From: Butyricimonas faecihominis
GTDB lineage: Bacteria; Bacteroidota; Bacteroidia; Bacteroidales; Marinifilaceae
Direction of reading: 5' to 3'
DNA: 64,000 nucleotides
Assembly (NCBI RefSeq): GCF_033096445.1
Contig: NZ_AP028155.1
Span: 1,803,880-1,867,879 of the forward strand
Part shown: positions 1-6,989 of the stretch, in pieces
How positions within the stretch are numbered: the stretch's first letter is position 1
Layout of the letters: every line of letters begins with the position of its first letter
Position numbers and translations under genes: made by a program
The notes under the pieces: model-generated
The model's input: only the letters and a program-made list of their open reading frames with translations
The model's database searches: none
What the model was told of the DNA's origin: nothing

Positions 1-400
1 GATAGCTAGGAACGCTGATAGCTCTCACCTCCAAAGCCACTCCCACCGAAATAAGGTAATCAAATTCATCTTCATAATCCGTCATTCGTTTGCCTTTCTT
101 TTTCTCAATACTTTTTGCTATTATTCGTTTTTTTCTATTTTCAAGATTTGACGGAATAAGATTATAGATACGCTGTATTTTCAATCTGGCATGTTCCTTT
201 TCATATTTTGAAGCATCAAGGCCGTATAAAGCATGAATATCTTCCTGAATCTTCCGAATGGCCACCACGTTATGTTGCTCCACAAACGTATTCACCGCAT
301 CAGGCAATCCTCCCACGATCAAATACTTTTTGAACAGTACTTTATTAGAACCTGATTGTAAGTACTTTTCAATATAGCTTTCGACTTTCCGGTATAACAT
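1..400 (-). pseudogene. DUF4143/COG1373-type ATPase, 5'-truncated remnant, runs off left edge
   Basis: The reverse strand reads as an open frame from an ATG at 398-400 to the window edge, starting MLYRKVESYIEKYLQ and containing GGLPDAVNTFVEQHNVVAIR and later IYNLIPSNLENRKK. These match the middle and C-terminal part of AAA ATPases of the DUF4143/COG1373 family, where a GG(M/L)P(E/D)AV segment precedes a D-SK-E helix region. The N-terminal P-loop half (about 180 residues in intact members) is missing: the same frame upstream meets a TAA at 419-421. I therefore read it as a 5'-truncated gene, though a short expressed C-terminal fragment is possible. An intact family member lies at 23068-24195. 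The family's molecular role is not established. Confidence 0.6.
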
Positions 401-520
401 AATACACTTCTTCTTGGTTTATGCAGACTCAAGGATACACTTTTCCAACAAAAAAGCCACATCAAAAACACACTTTTCGTATATTTTACAAGCTAAATAA
501 ATACACTTTTCCGAAAGAAA
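401..520 (-). repeat. 33-bp-periodic motif array ahead of the DUF4143 remnant
   Basis: On the minus strand the motif GGAAAAGTGTA, or a close variant, recurs with exact 33-bp spacing. On the plus strand acacttttc starts at 437, 470 and 503, and the variant acacttcttc at 404, directly before the ATG at 400. The 22-23 bp between motifs are not conserved, so this is a phased array of short sites and not a simple tandem duplication. 33 bp is close to three helical turns, which would put all the sites on one face of the DNA. Confidence 0.6.
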
Positions 521-536
521 TAATAAATCTGAATAT

Positions 537-1031
537 TTACAACGCCTTTACACAATCTAATGAAACATCCGCACAAACGCCTATCAAACACGGAATATGA
601 ACCGCAACCCGATGTCCACCAGCCACCTCGACCAACTCCCCCTGAACTCCAGTTAATTCGCCTTGAATCACACGTACACCAGATCCAACCAGAGCCTTTC
701 CACTCACAACTTCAAGCGATCCGGCATTTTCATTCAAAATCCGCAAACTATCCAACTGTTCGTCCGAAATCACAACCGGGCCCTGTTTCTCTTTTAACAA
801 CGCAATCACGCCCCCAATTGATAACACGGAAGGTAAATTCATTTCAGAAACACGGACAAAAATACACCCCGTAATCACAGGAATTTCCAATCTCCTCACC
901 TGCCCGTTTCTCTCGAATTCGACCTTTCGCACAGGTAAATAATTCTCGATTCCTGCTTGTTCCAAACGCTCCTTCACACGTTTTTCCGCCCGAGAAGCAG
1001 TGAAAACTGCATACCAATTCGTCTTCTCCAT
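537..1031 (-). CDS. upxY: UpxY-type NusG-like transcription antiterminator
   Basis: This 164-residue protein begins MEKTNWYAVFTASRAEKRV, the NusG N-terminal (NGN) signature, and ends with a KOW-like segment (VRVIQGELTGVQGELVEVAG, about residues 118-137). UpxY proteins are locus-specific NusG paralogues that let RNA polymerase read through polysaccharide operons in Bacteroidales. The start overlaps the stop of the upstream dehydratase as TAATG, so the two are translationally coupled. UpxY genes usually open a capsule operon. Here it is the last intact gene before an ATPase remnant, so the locus it serves either lies beyond the left edge or has been lost. A second paralogue is at 46681-47205. 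Confidence 0.88.
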   Translation of the reverse strand: MEKTNWYAVFTASRAEKRVKERLEQAGIENYLPVRKVEFERNGQVRRLEIPVITGCIFVRVSEMNLPSVLSIGGVIALLKEKQGPVVISDEQLDSLRILNENAGSLEVVSGKALVGSGVRVIQGELTGVQGELVEVAGGHRVAVHIPCLIGVCADVSLDCVKAL

Positions 1032-3019
1032 TACTCTCTGACTTCTAAATTTTCGGCTACCTGAATTTTATTTAAAACCTCTTCCATATGATGTTCTACA
1101 CCTTCCTCTTCCATCTGGAAATCAATAGATTCATAGGTTGAATTTTTCGATTTAAACTCAGGAACAATACATTTCATTTGTTTCACCACGGCAAAATTAT
1201 CTTTTGTCTGCAAAGCTATATCAAGAGCCTTTATCGCATCCGTAACTTCACTATAATTATATTCACGTACTTTGGCAATCTTTATTCGTTCATGCACGGT
1301 CGGCAAAGTCGTCTCCTTCACGTTAAGCACCTCCTCGTACAATTTCTCTCCCGGTCTCAAACCGGTAAAGACGATATGAATATCTTTCCCAACTTCATAA
1401 CCAGAAAGTTTAATCATCTTACGAGCCAGATCGACAATCTTAACGCTCTTACCCATGTCAAAAACAAATATTTCACCGCCATTTCCCAACGCCCCCGCTT
1501 GCAAAACGAGCTGACATGCCTCGGGAATAGTCATGAAAAAACGAGTTATTTCCGGGTGAGTAACCGTTATCGGGCCACCCGCCTCTATCTGTTTCTTGAA
1601 ACGAGGGATCACCGAACCATTCGATCCCAAAACGTTCCCAAAACGAGTAGTAATAAAACGAGTATTCGCTATGCGATTCAATGATTGCGTGTAAATTTCC
1701 GCTATACGCTTACTTGCACCCATAACATTCGTCGGGTTCACCGCTTTATCGGTAGAGATCATCACGAAACGCTGGCAATCATATTTCACAGCACAATCGG
1801 CAACATTTTTCGTTCCGAAAATATTCGTTTTCACACCTTCAATCGGGTGTTTTTCCATCATGGGAACGTGCTTATAAGCAGCCGCATGATACACGATATT
1901 GGGATGATATGTTTTAAAGATTCCTTCCACCCGGCTCGCATCACGTACATCCCCGATCTCGATTTTATAATCCGTGAAACCACACTCTTCTTTCAGTTCC
2001 AGCTCAATATCATAAAGCGGAGATTCGGCCTGATCAAACAAAACGATCAAAGAAGGATTAAAATGCGTCAACTGCCGCACGATTTCACTCCCGATAGAAC
2101 CAGCCGCCCCGGTCACCAAAACCACTTTATTCAATAATTGTTTCCGAAGATTGGTCTCCTCCATGTGAATCACGTCCCTCTCCAACAAATCTTCGATCTT
2201 GATATTCCGGATATGCCGCATACTTAACTCCCCGTTAATCCAACTTTCAAAACGAGGCACTTCGAGTACATTCACATCTGCAGCCAAGCAGATCTCGACA
2301 ATCTCCCGTTTTTTATCCGGAGAAATCATCTTTTTGGCGATGACCACCTTGTCCACCCGGTTACGTTTCAACAAACCGGGTAAAGACGACATCTTGTAAA
2401 TCTTGACCCCCTCGATAATCTTTCCCGCTTTCCGATCATTCACATCAACAAAAGCAAGAATATTATACGTGGCATCCTCCACGTTATCCATGGCATGTTT
2501 TGCCATGATACCGTATTCATCGCTACCACATATAATTACATTCTTTTTAGTACGCTCCGCACCGATATACTGCGCAAAGACTTTCTTCACGATCACCCGG
2601 CTCATAACCATCAAACTGGTCAGAAGAACGTACTCCGTGAGTAAAACGGAAACCGGTATAAAAAGATAATCATACAACAGGAAAAACACGCCACTACCCA
2701 AAAGAAGGGCAATCTCCCCTGCCGTCAACACGTAGTAGATGCGCAAAGCATCCTCCGTTCCCGTGAAACGTACTATTCCGGAATAAGTATGCCCCAACAG
2801 GAAACTGATCACCCGGACACCCACGATAACGAGAGCCCCGGTCAAGACAAAATCCAATCTCATCCGGTCAATCTGGAAATTGACCCAAATCAGATAAGCA
2901 ACGCTAACTGCCATAATAGCGAGAGCCACGTCAATCAAAAATACAATCCATCGAGGAGTGTATGAGAATGAACGCAACGTCCTCATTCTATTCAGACCAT
3001 TTGTGATAAATGCAACCAT
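1031..3019 (-). CDS. Membrane-anchored nucleotide-sugar 4,6-dehydratase (WbpM/PglF/FlaA1-like)
   Basis: This 662-residue protein has four or five N-terminal transmembrane segments (about residues 20-140), a first Rossmann-like domain (NVIICGSDEYGIMAKHAM) and a C-terminal extended SDR domain with the NAD-binding motif VLVTGAAGSIGSE near residue 300. The active-site region STDKAVNPTNVMGASKR carries Met where ordinary SDRs have the catalytic Tyr, as in the long WbpM subclass. Members convert UDP-GlcNAc to UDP-4-keto-6-deoxy-HexNAc at the inner membrane. It is followed by upxY with a 1-nt overlap. The product could feed the WbpV-like reductase and WbpL-like transferase at 24-26 kb. The exact substrate is inferred from the family. 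Confidence 0.85.
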   Translation of the reverse strand: MVAFITNGLNRMRTLRSFSYTPRWIVFLIDVALAIMAVSVAYLIWVNFQIDRMRLDFVLTGALVIVGVRVISFLLGHTYSGIVRFTGTEDALRIYYVLTAGEIALLLGSGVFFLLYDYLFIPVSVLLTEYVLLTSLMVMSRVIVKKVFAQYIGAERTKKNVIICGSDEYGIMAKHAMDNVEDATYNILAFVDVNDRKAGKIIEGVKIYKMSSLPGLLKRNRVDKVVIAKKMISPDKKREIVEICLAADVNVLEVPRFESWINGELSMRHIRNIKIEDLLERDVIHMEETNLRKQLLNKVVLVTGAAGSIGSEIVRQLTHFNPSLIVLFDQAESPLYDIELELKEECGFTDYKIEIGDVRDASRVEGIFKTYHPNIVYHAAAYKHVPMMEKHPIEGVKTNIFGTKNVADCAVKYDCQRFVMISTDKAVNPTNVMGASKRIAEIYTQSLNRIANTRFITTRFGNVLGSNGSVIPRFKKQIEAGGPITVTHPEITRFFMTIPEACQLVLQAGALGNGGEIFVFDMGKSVKIVDLARKMIKLSGYEVGKDIHIVFTGLRPGEKLYEEVLNVKETTLPTVHERIKIAKVREYNYSEVTDAIKALDIALQTKDNFAVVKQMKCIVPEFKSKNSTYESIDFQMEEEGVEHHMEEVLNKIQVAENLEVRE

Positions 3020-3079
3020 AATTTTTTAATATAAAAATAAAACCTTCACGGGATAAACCTCCTAAAAGGTGGACACCCG

Positions 3080-3087
3080 CAAAGGTA
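3080..3087 (-). promoter_or_regulatory. Promoter -7 box for the dehydratase-upxY operon
   Basis: Minus-strand TACCTTTG fits the Bacteroidota -7 consensus TAnnTTTG. It lies about 60 nt upstream of the dehydratase start and is preceded by a T-rich tract, with no clear -33 TTTG. Confidence 0.45.
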
Positions 3088-3116
3088 ATAGTAATAATAT
3101 TAAAAAAAAAATTTTT

Positions 3117-4505
3117 TTAGTAGGCCTTCAAAATATTAACCTCATCTTCAGTCAGGAAACGCCAGTGGCCCCGGGGTAAATTTTTCTTCGTGATCCCGGC
3201 AAAAAAGACACGGTCCAAACGAAGAATCTGGTAACCCAAATGCTCGAAAATCCTCCGGACGATACGATTTCTACCGGAATGAATTTCAATCCCCACCTGT
3301 GTACGATCATCTTCCGCCACTCTCACGTCATCCGCTTGGATAAAACCATCCTCCAAGTCGATCCCCTTACGGATAGCCTCCAAGTCGCCCGTTTGAACCA
3401 CCTTGTCCAAGAACACGTGGTATATCTTTTTCTGGTTATACTTCGGGTGAGTCAATTTCTTGGCCAAATCGCCATCATTCGTGAAAAGCAACACTCCCGT
3501 GGTCTGGCGGTCAAGCCGTCCGATCGGGTACACGCGCTCTTTACAAGCTCCCTCGATCAATGTCATCACGGTTCTACGTTCCAAAGGATCTTCCACGGTC
3601 GTCACGTAATCTTTCGGCTTATTCAACACCAAGTATACTTTACGTTCGGGAGTAATCACTTGATCATCAACCTCCACTCGATCCGTACGCTTTACTTTTA
3701 CCCCGACTTGTTGCACGACCTCCCCGTTTACTTTCACCCGACCGGCTGCAATCAACACATCAGCATCACGACGTGAACACACTCCGCCTTTAGCGATATA
3801 ACGGTTCAAGCGTAATTCTGTCTCCTGCCCCTCGTTCTTCTTGCGATATTCAATTTGTTTTTTCTTACTATACACACTTTTGGGAGCGCCATCCCCATCT
3901 GCCCGACGGGTAAACACTTTTCTCGCCGGACGATCAGAATAACGATCCCGACGATCATCCCCCTCTCTGCGATCCCGACGATCGCCACGATACCCTTCTC
4001 CACGTCCTCCTTCCTCACGGGAACCTCTTTCCCGACGTCCTTCCTCTCGTCGATCATTACGATCCCTGTTTTGATAACGATTATCTCTTCTTTCTGCATT
4101 TTCATCCCGATCTTGAGGCCGCCTTTCACGACGCTCTCCACGATCGGAAAAACGATTGTTATCCCTGTTACCTCTCTCGTATGATCTTCTATTATCCCGA
4201 TTCTCGTAACGATTATTCTCCCGATCCCCTCTTTCACGATTTCTGTCTGAATCCCGGTAATAACGATTCCCGTTATCTCGATCTCCCGTACCCTCGTTAC
4301 GCTCTCTCTCCCGTTCTTTGTTCAAATCACGGATATACCCGTGTCCTTGTTCCCGTCTCGGTCTGTCCGTGTTGAAACGGTTAGGTCTTCTTGTTTCGCT
4401 TTCTCCACCTTCACGGTTTTCGAAACGCGGTGTTCTGCTCCGACGATTCTCATCACGATTCTCGATCGGCCTTGTAATTCTAGGTCTTTTAGTCTCCCTA
4501 TTCAT
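3117..4505 (-). CDS. rluB: rRNA large-subunit pseudouridine synthase, RluB/RsuA family, with long charged N-terminal extension
   Basis: The C-terminal 240 residues hold an S4 RNA-binding domain (LNRYIAKGGVCSRRDADVLI) and the RsuA/RluB catalytic domain with YPIGRLDRQTTGVLLFTNDG, whose Asp is the nucleophile. This indicates pseudouridine formation in 23S rRNA. The first 215 or so residues are almost entirely Arg, Asp, Asn, Glu and Gly with RRDxR-like repeats, and should be disordered and RNA-binding. Such tails are common on Bacteroidales RluB proteins, but this one nearly doubles the protein. The gene starts at an ATG after a 142-bp A/T-rich spacer downstream of the permease gene's position. 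The RluB-versus-RluE/F assignment rests on overall resemblance. Confidence 0.85.
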   Translation of the reverse strand: MNRETKRPRITRPIENRDENRRSRTPRFENREGGESETRRPNRFNTDRPRREQGHGYIRDLNKERERERNEGTGDRDNGNRYYRDSDRNRERGDRENNRYENRDNRRSYERGNRDNNRFSDRGERRERRPQDRDENAERRDNRYQNRDRNDRREEGRRERGSREEGGRGEGYRGDRRDRREGDDRRDRYSDRPARKVFTRRADGDGAPKSVYSKKKQIEYRKKNEGQETELRLNRYIAKGGVCSRRDADVLIAAGRVKVNGEVVQQVGVKVKRTDRVEVDDQVITPERKVYLVLNKPKDYVTTVEDPLERRTVMTLIEGACKERVYPIGRLDRQTTGVLLFTNDGDLAKKLTHPKYNQKKIYHVFLDKVVQTGDLEAIRKGIDLEDGFIQADDVRVAEDDRTQVGIEIHSGRNRIVRRIFEHLGYQILRLDRVFFAGITKKNLPRGHWRFLTEDEVNILKAY

Positions 4506-4515
4506 ATACTTACGT

Positions 4516-4652
4516 ATAAATTTTTGATTTTAAATTTATGATTCTTGCTTATAGCCCTCATCGGCCTATTCTATTGATTGAAGATATGCACTCATTTTTC
4601 ATACCTTCTTAATTATTCATTTTTAATTCTACATTTTCAACTTTCAATTATT
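4516..4652. repeat. Heptameric A/T-rich repeat tracts
   Basis: Two degenerate 7-bp-period tracts fill the space between rluB and the permease gene: units like TTTTTGA/TTTTAAA/TTTATGA at 4516-4546 and ATTTTTA/ATTCTAC/ATTTTCA/ACTTTCA at about 4611-4652. The second runs into the permease stop codon. Confidence 0.5.
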
Positions 4653-5727
4653 TCGGTGCCGCCCGGTATACAAATAACGCCACCACAGCAAATAACATAT
4701 TCGGTATCCATACCGCTAATAACGGACTCATGCCCCCATTGGTTGCAAAAACCGTGGAAAATTGCATAAATAATATGTACGAGAAACTGATTAATAATCC
4801 CAATCCCAAATGGAACCCCATTCCTCCTCGAATTTTACGAGAGGCGATACATACCCCAATTAACGTCAATATGAATGTAGCGAAAGCGCCCGAAAACATC
4901 TTGTACTTCTCGATCTGGAACTCAACCACGTTACTACTTCCCCGCAATTTTTGCCGGGCGATGTATTCATCCAGTTCCGGTAATGTCAAGCGCTCCTTAA
5001 TTTTCTTGGGGTCCTCGGAGAATTCCGCCGCACTAAAATTTAATAGCGTATCAATAGTTTGTCCCGTCGTGTAAGTCTCCTTGATCCCGTCAAATTCCCG
5101 TAGCGTCCAGTTGTTAATCCGCCACTTCTCAAGTTCCTTATTCCATGAAATAGATTTTGCCGTCAATTTACTAACCAACGTATCCTCCCGAAATACCTCG
5201 TAAGTAAAATCATTACCCCGACTGGAATACACGTTAAAACTCGACATATAAATAAAAACACCCGGTGCAATCTGCCGGTGAATATTCTCTTCCTTGTTAC
5301 TATACTTTTTCCAAATATATTGCTCGGAGAACTCGATCCGCTTCTTGTTGGCATTCGGAATAATAAAAGCACTCAAAAGAAGTGACAAACAGGCAATCAC
5401 CCCGGCCGAGATCATGTATGGCCGGACCATTCTCCGGAAACTGATACCCGTACTTAAAATAGCGATAATCTCACTATTATAAGCCATCTTTGACGTGAAG
5501 AAAATAACAGAAATAAAAGTAAACAAAGAGGAAAACACGTTTGCGAAATAAGGCACGAAATTCAGGTAATAATCAAATATGATCGCCTTCACGGGAGCCT
5601 CGTTTTCGATAAATTTCTCCAGTCTCTCCGAAAGGTCAAAAACCACGACAATACTCAAGATCAGTACCATCGAAAAGAAAAAGGTACCTAGGAACTTCCG
5701 GATAATATATAAGTCTAATTTCTTCAT
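4648..5727 (-). CDS. LptF/LptG family lipopolysaccharide export permease (YjgP/YjgQ)
   Basis: This 359-residue inner-membrane protein starts MKKLDLYIIRKFLGTFFFSM, the usual cytoplasmic tip and first helix of LptF/G. Further helices lie at about residues 55-75, 95-120, 275-295, 305-325 and 330-355, separated by a periplasmic beta-jellyroll-like region (about 130-265). LptF and LptG are the permease half of the LptB2FG transporter that pulls LPS from the inner membrane. The gene lies 23 bp downstream of tgt on the same strand, an arrangement frequent in Bacteroidales. F and G cannot be separated from sequence alone; the second permease subunit is not in the window. Confidence 0.87.
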   Translation of the reverse strand: MKKLDLYIIRKFLGTFFFSMVLILSIVVVFDLSERLEKFIENEAPVKAIIFDYYLNFVPYFANVFSSLFTFISVIFFTSKMAYNSEIIAILSTGISFRRMVRPYMISAGVIACLSLLLSAFIIPNANKKRIEFSEQYIWKKYSNKEENIHRQIAPGVFIYMSSFNVYSSRGNDFTYEVFREDTLVSKLTAKSISWNKELEKWRINNWTLREFDGIKETYTTGQTIDTLLNFSAAEFSEDPKKIKERLTLPELDEYIARQKLRGSSNVVEFQIEKYKMFSGAFATFILTLIGVCIASRKIRGGMGFHLGLGLLISFSYILFMQFSTVFATNGGMSPLLAVWIPNMLFAVVALFVYRAAPK

Positions 5728-5750
5728 TTTACGCTAGTTGCTTCTCAGCA

Positions 5751-6881
5751 CTATAATCTTCTTGTAACTTTCTTTATCGTACTCTCCTTCCACGTCACGA
5801 AATCTCCTTCCAGTATATGTTTACGAGCTTCACGTACTAACCACAAATAAAACGACAAATTATGGATCGAGCAAATTTGTAGCCCTAAAATTTCATCTGC
5901 CTTGATTAAATGGCGCAAATACGCTTTCGAGTAATCATCATCTACAAAACTCAACCCGGCCGGATCAATACGACTGAAATCCTTCTCCCACTTCTTGTTC
6001 TTTATATTGATCACGCCCTCCGTGGTAAACAACATACCATTTCTCCCGTTTCGGGTCGGCATCACGCAATCAAACATATCCACACCTAAAGAGATTGCCT
6101 CCAAAATATTCTCCGGGGTCCCGACACCCATCAGGTAACGGGGCTTATCCTGCGGCAAAATCCGGTTTACGACTTGAATCATCTCGTACATGACCTCAGC
6201 CTCTTCCCCAACAGCCAATCCCCCGATTGCATATCCCTCTCGATCAAGAGAAACAGCGTGTTCCGCTGCCTTTTCCCGCAAATCCCGGAAGGTACATCCT
6301 TGCACGATCGGAAAAAGCGACTGGTGATAACCGTACAATGGCTCCGTGGAATCAAATCGTTTCACGCATCGTTCCAACCAACGCTGGGTCAGCTCCAAAG
6401 AATTCTTCGCGTAACCGTATTCACTCTGCCCCGGGGGACACTCATCAAATGCCATGATAATATCAGCCCCTATCTTGCGCTGAATATCCATGACATTTTC
6501 AGGAGTAAACAGATGTTTCGAACCATCAATATGAGAACGGAAGACGACCCCTTCTTCCGTGATTTTCCGACAATCTCCTAAAGAAAAAACTTGAAAGCCG
6601 CCACTATCCGTGAGGATCGGACGATCCCATGAATTAAATTTATGTAGTCCCCCTGCTTCTTCCAACACCTCTGTACCCGGTCGCAAATACAAATGATACG
6701 TGTTGCCCAAAATGATCTGGGCCTTAATATCTTCCTTCAACTCTCTCGCATGCACGGCTTTCACGGTTCCCACCGTACCCACAGGCATAAAGATCGGAGT
6801 TTCAATATTCCCATGATTTGTGGTTAACACACCACATCGTGCATCACTGTTTTTGTCTTTCGCTAAAAGGGTATATTTCAT
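5751..6881 (-). CDS. tgt: Queuine tRNA-ribosyltransferase
   Basis: This 376-residue TIM-barrel enzyme exchanges guanine-34 for a queuosine precursor in tRNAs with GUN anticodons. It carries LTDSGGFQVFSLG (base-binding Asp, about residues 90-102), GGLAVGE and the nucleophile region DMFDCVMPTRNGRNG (about 265-280). The C-terminal zinc site of well-studied Tgt enzymes (CxCxxC plus His) is not visible: at the equivalent place the protein reads IDPAGLSFVDDDYSKAYLRH, with no cysteines. It heads an operon with the LptF/G permease and has a TATCTTTG promoter box 22 bp upstream. Confidence 0.93.
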   Translation of the reverse strand: MKYTLLAKDKNSDARCGVLTTNHGNIETPIFMPVGTVGTVKAVHARELKEDIKAQIILGNTYHLYLRPGTEVLEEAGGLHKFNSWDRPILTDSGGFQVFSLGDCRKITEEGVVFRSHIDGSKHLFTPENVMDIQRKIGADIIMAFDECPPGQSEYGYAKNSLELTQRWLERCVKRFDSTEPLYGYHQSLFPIVQGCTFRDLREKAAEHAVSLDREGYAIGGLAVGEEAEVMYEMIQVVNRILPQDKPRYLMGVGTPENILEAISLGVDMFDCVMPTRNGRNGMLFTTEGVINIKNKKWEKDFSRIDPAGLSFVDDDYSKAYLRHLIKADEILGLQICSIHNLSFYLWLVREARKHILEGDFVTWKESTIKKVTRRL

Positions 6882-6902
6882 CTAATCATGATTTTGAGCG
6901 CA

Positions 6903-6910
6903 CAAAGATA
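6903..6910 (-). promoter_or_regulatory. Promoter -7 box for tgt-lpt operon
   Basis: Minus-strand TATCTTTG, a perfect TAnnTTTG box, 22 bp ahead of the tgt start in the divergent gap to the DPP-like gene. Confidence 0.6.
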
Positions 6911-6915
6911 GGAAT

Positions 6916-6950
6916 AATTAAATCTAAAATCATAAATCTAAAATTATTTA
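6916..6950. repeat. Heptameric A/T-rich repeat tract
   Basis: Degenerate 7-bp units (AATTAAA, TCTAAAA, TCATAAA, TCTAAAA) sit between the two divergent promoter boxes of tgt and the peptidase gene. Confidence 0.5.
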
Positions 6951-6958
6951 TATCTTTG
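6951..6958 (+). promoter_or_regulatory. Promoter -7 box for the DPP-IV-like gene
   Basis: Plus-strand TATCTTTG lies 31 bp before the ATG. The preceding 25 bp are a heptameric repeat with no clear -33 element. Confidence 0.55.
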
Positions 6959-6989
6959 GTCCAAATTAAAAAAACAAAAAATAATTGTC

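Noticed and set aside
401-520. CRISPR array
   Set aside because: The conserved part is only about 10 bp, there are no cas genes, and the array is tied to a gene start.
3806-4237. 143-codon minus-strand frame inside rluB
   Set aside because: It is an alternative-frame reading of the repetitive Arg/Asp-rich codons of rluB.
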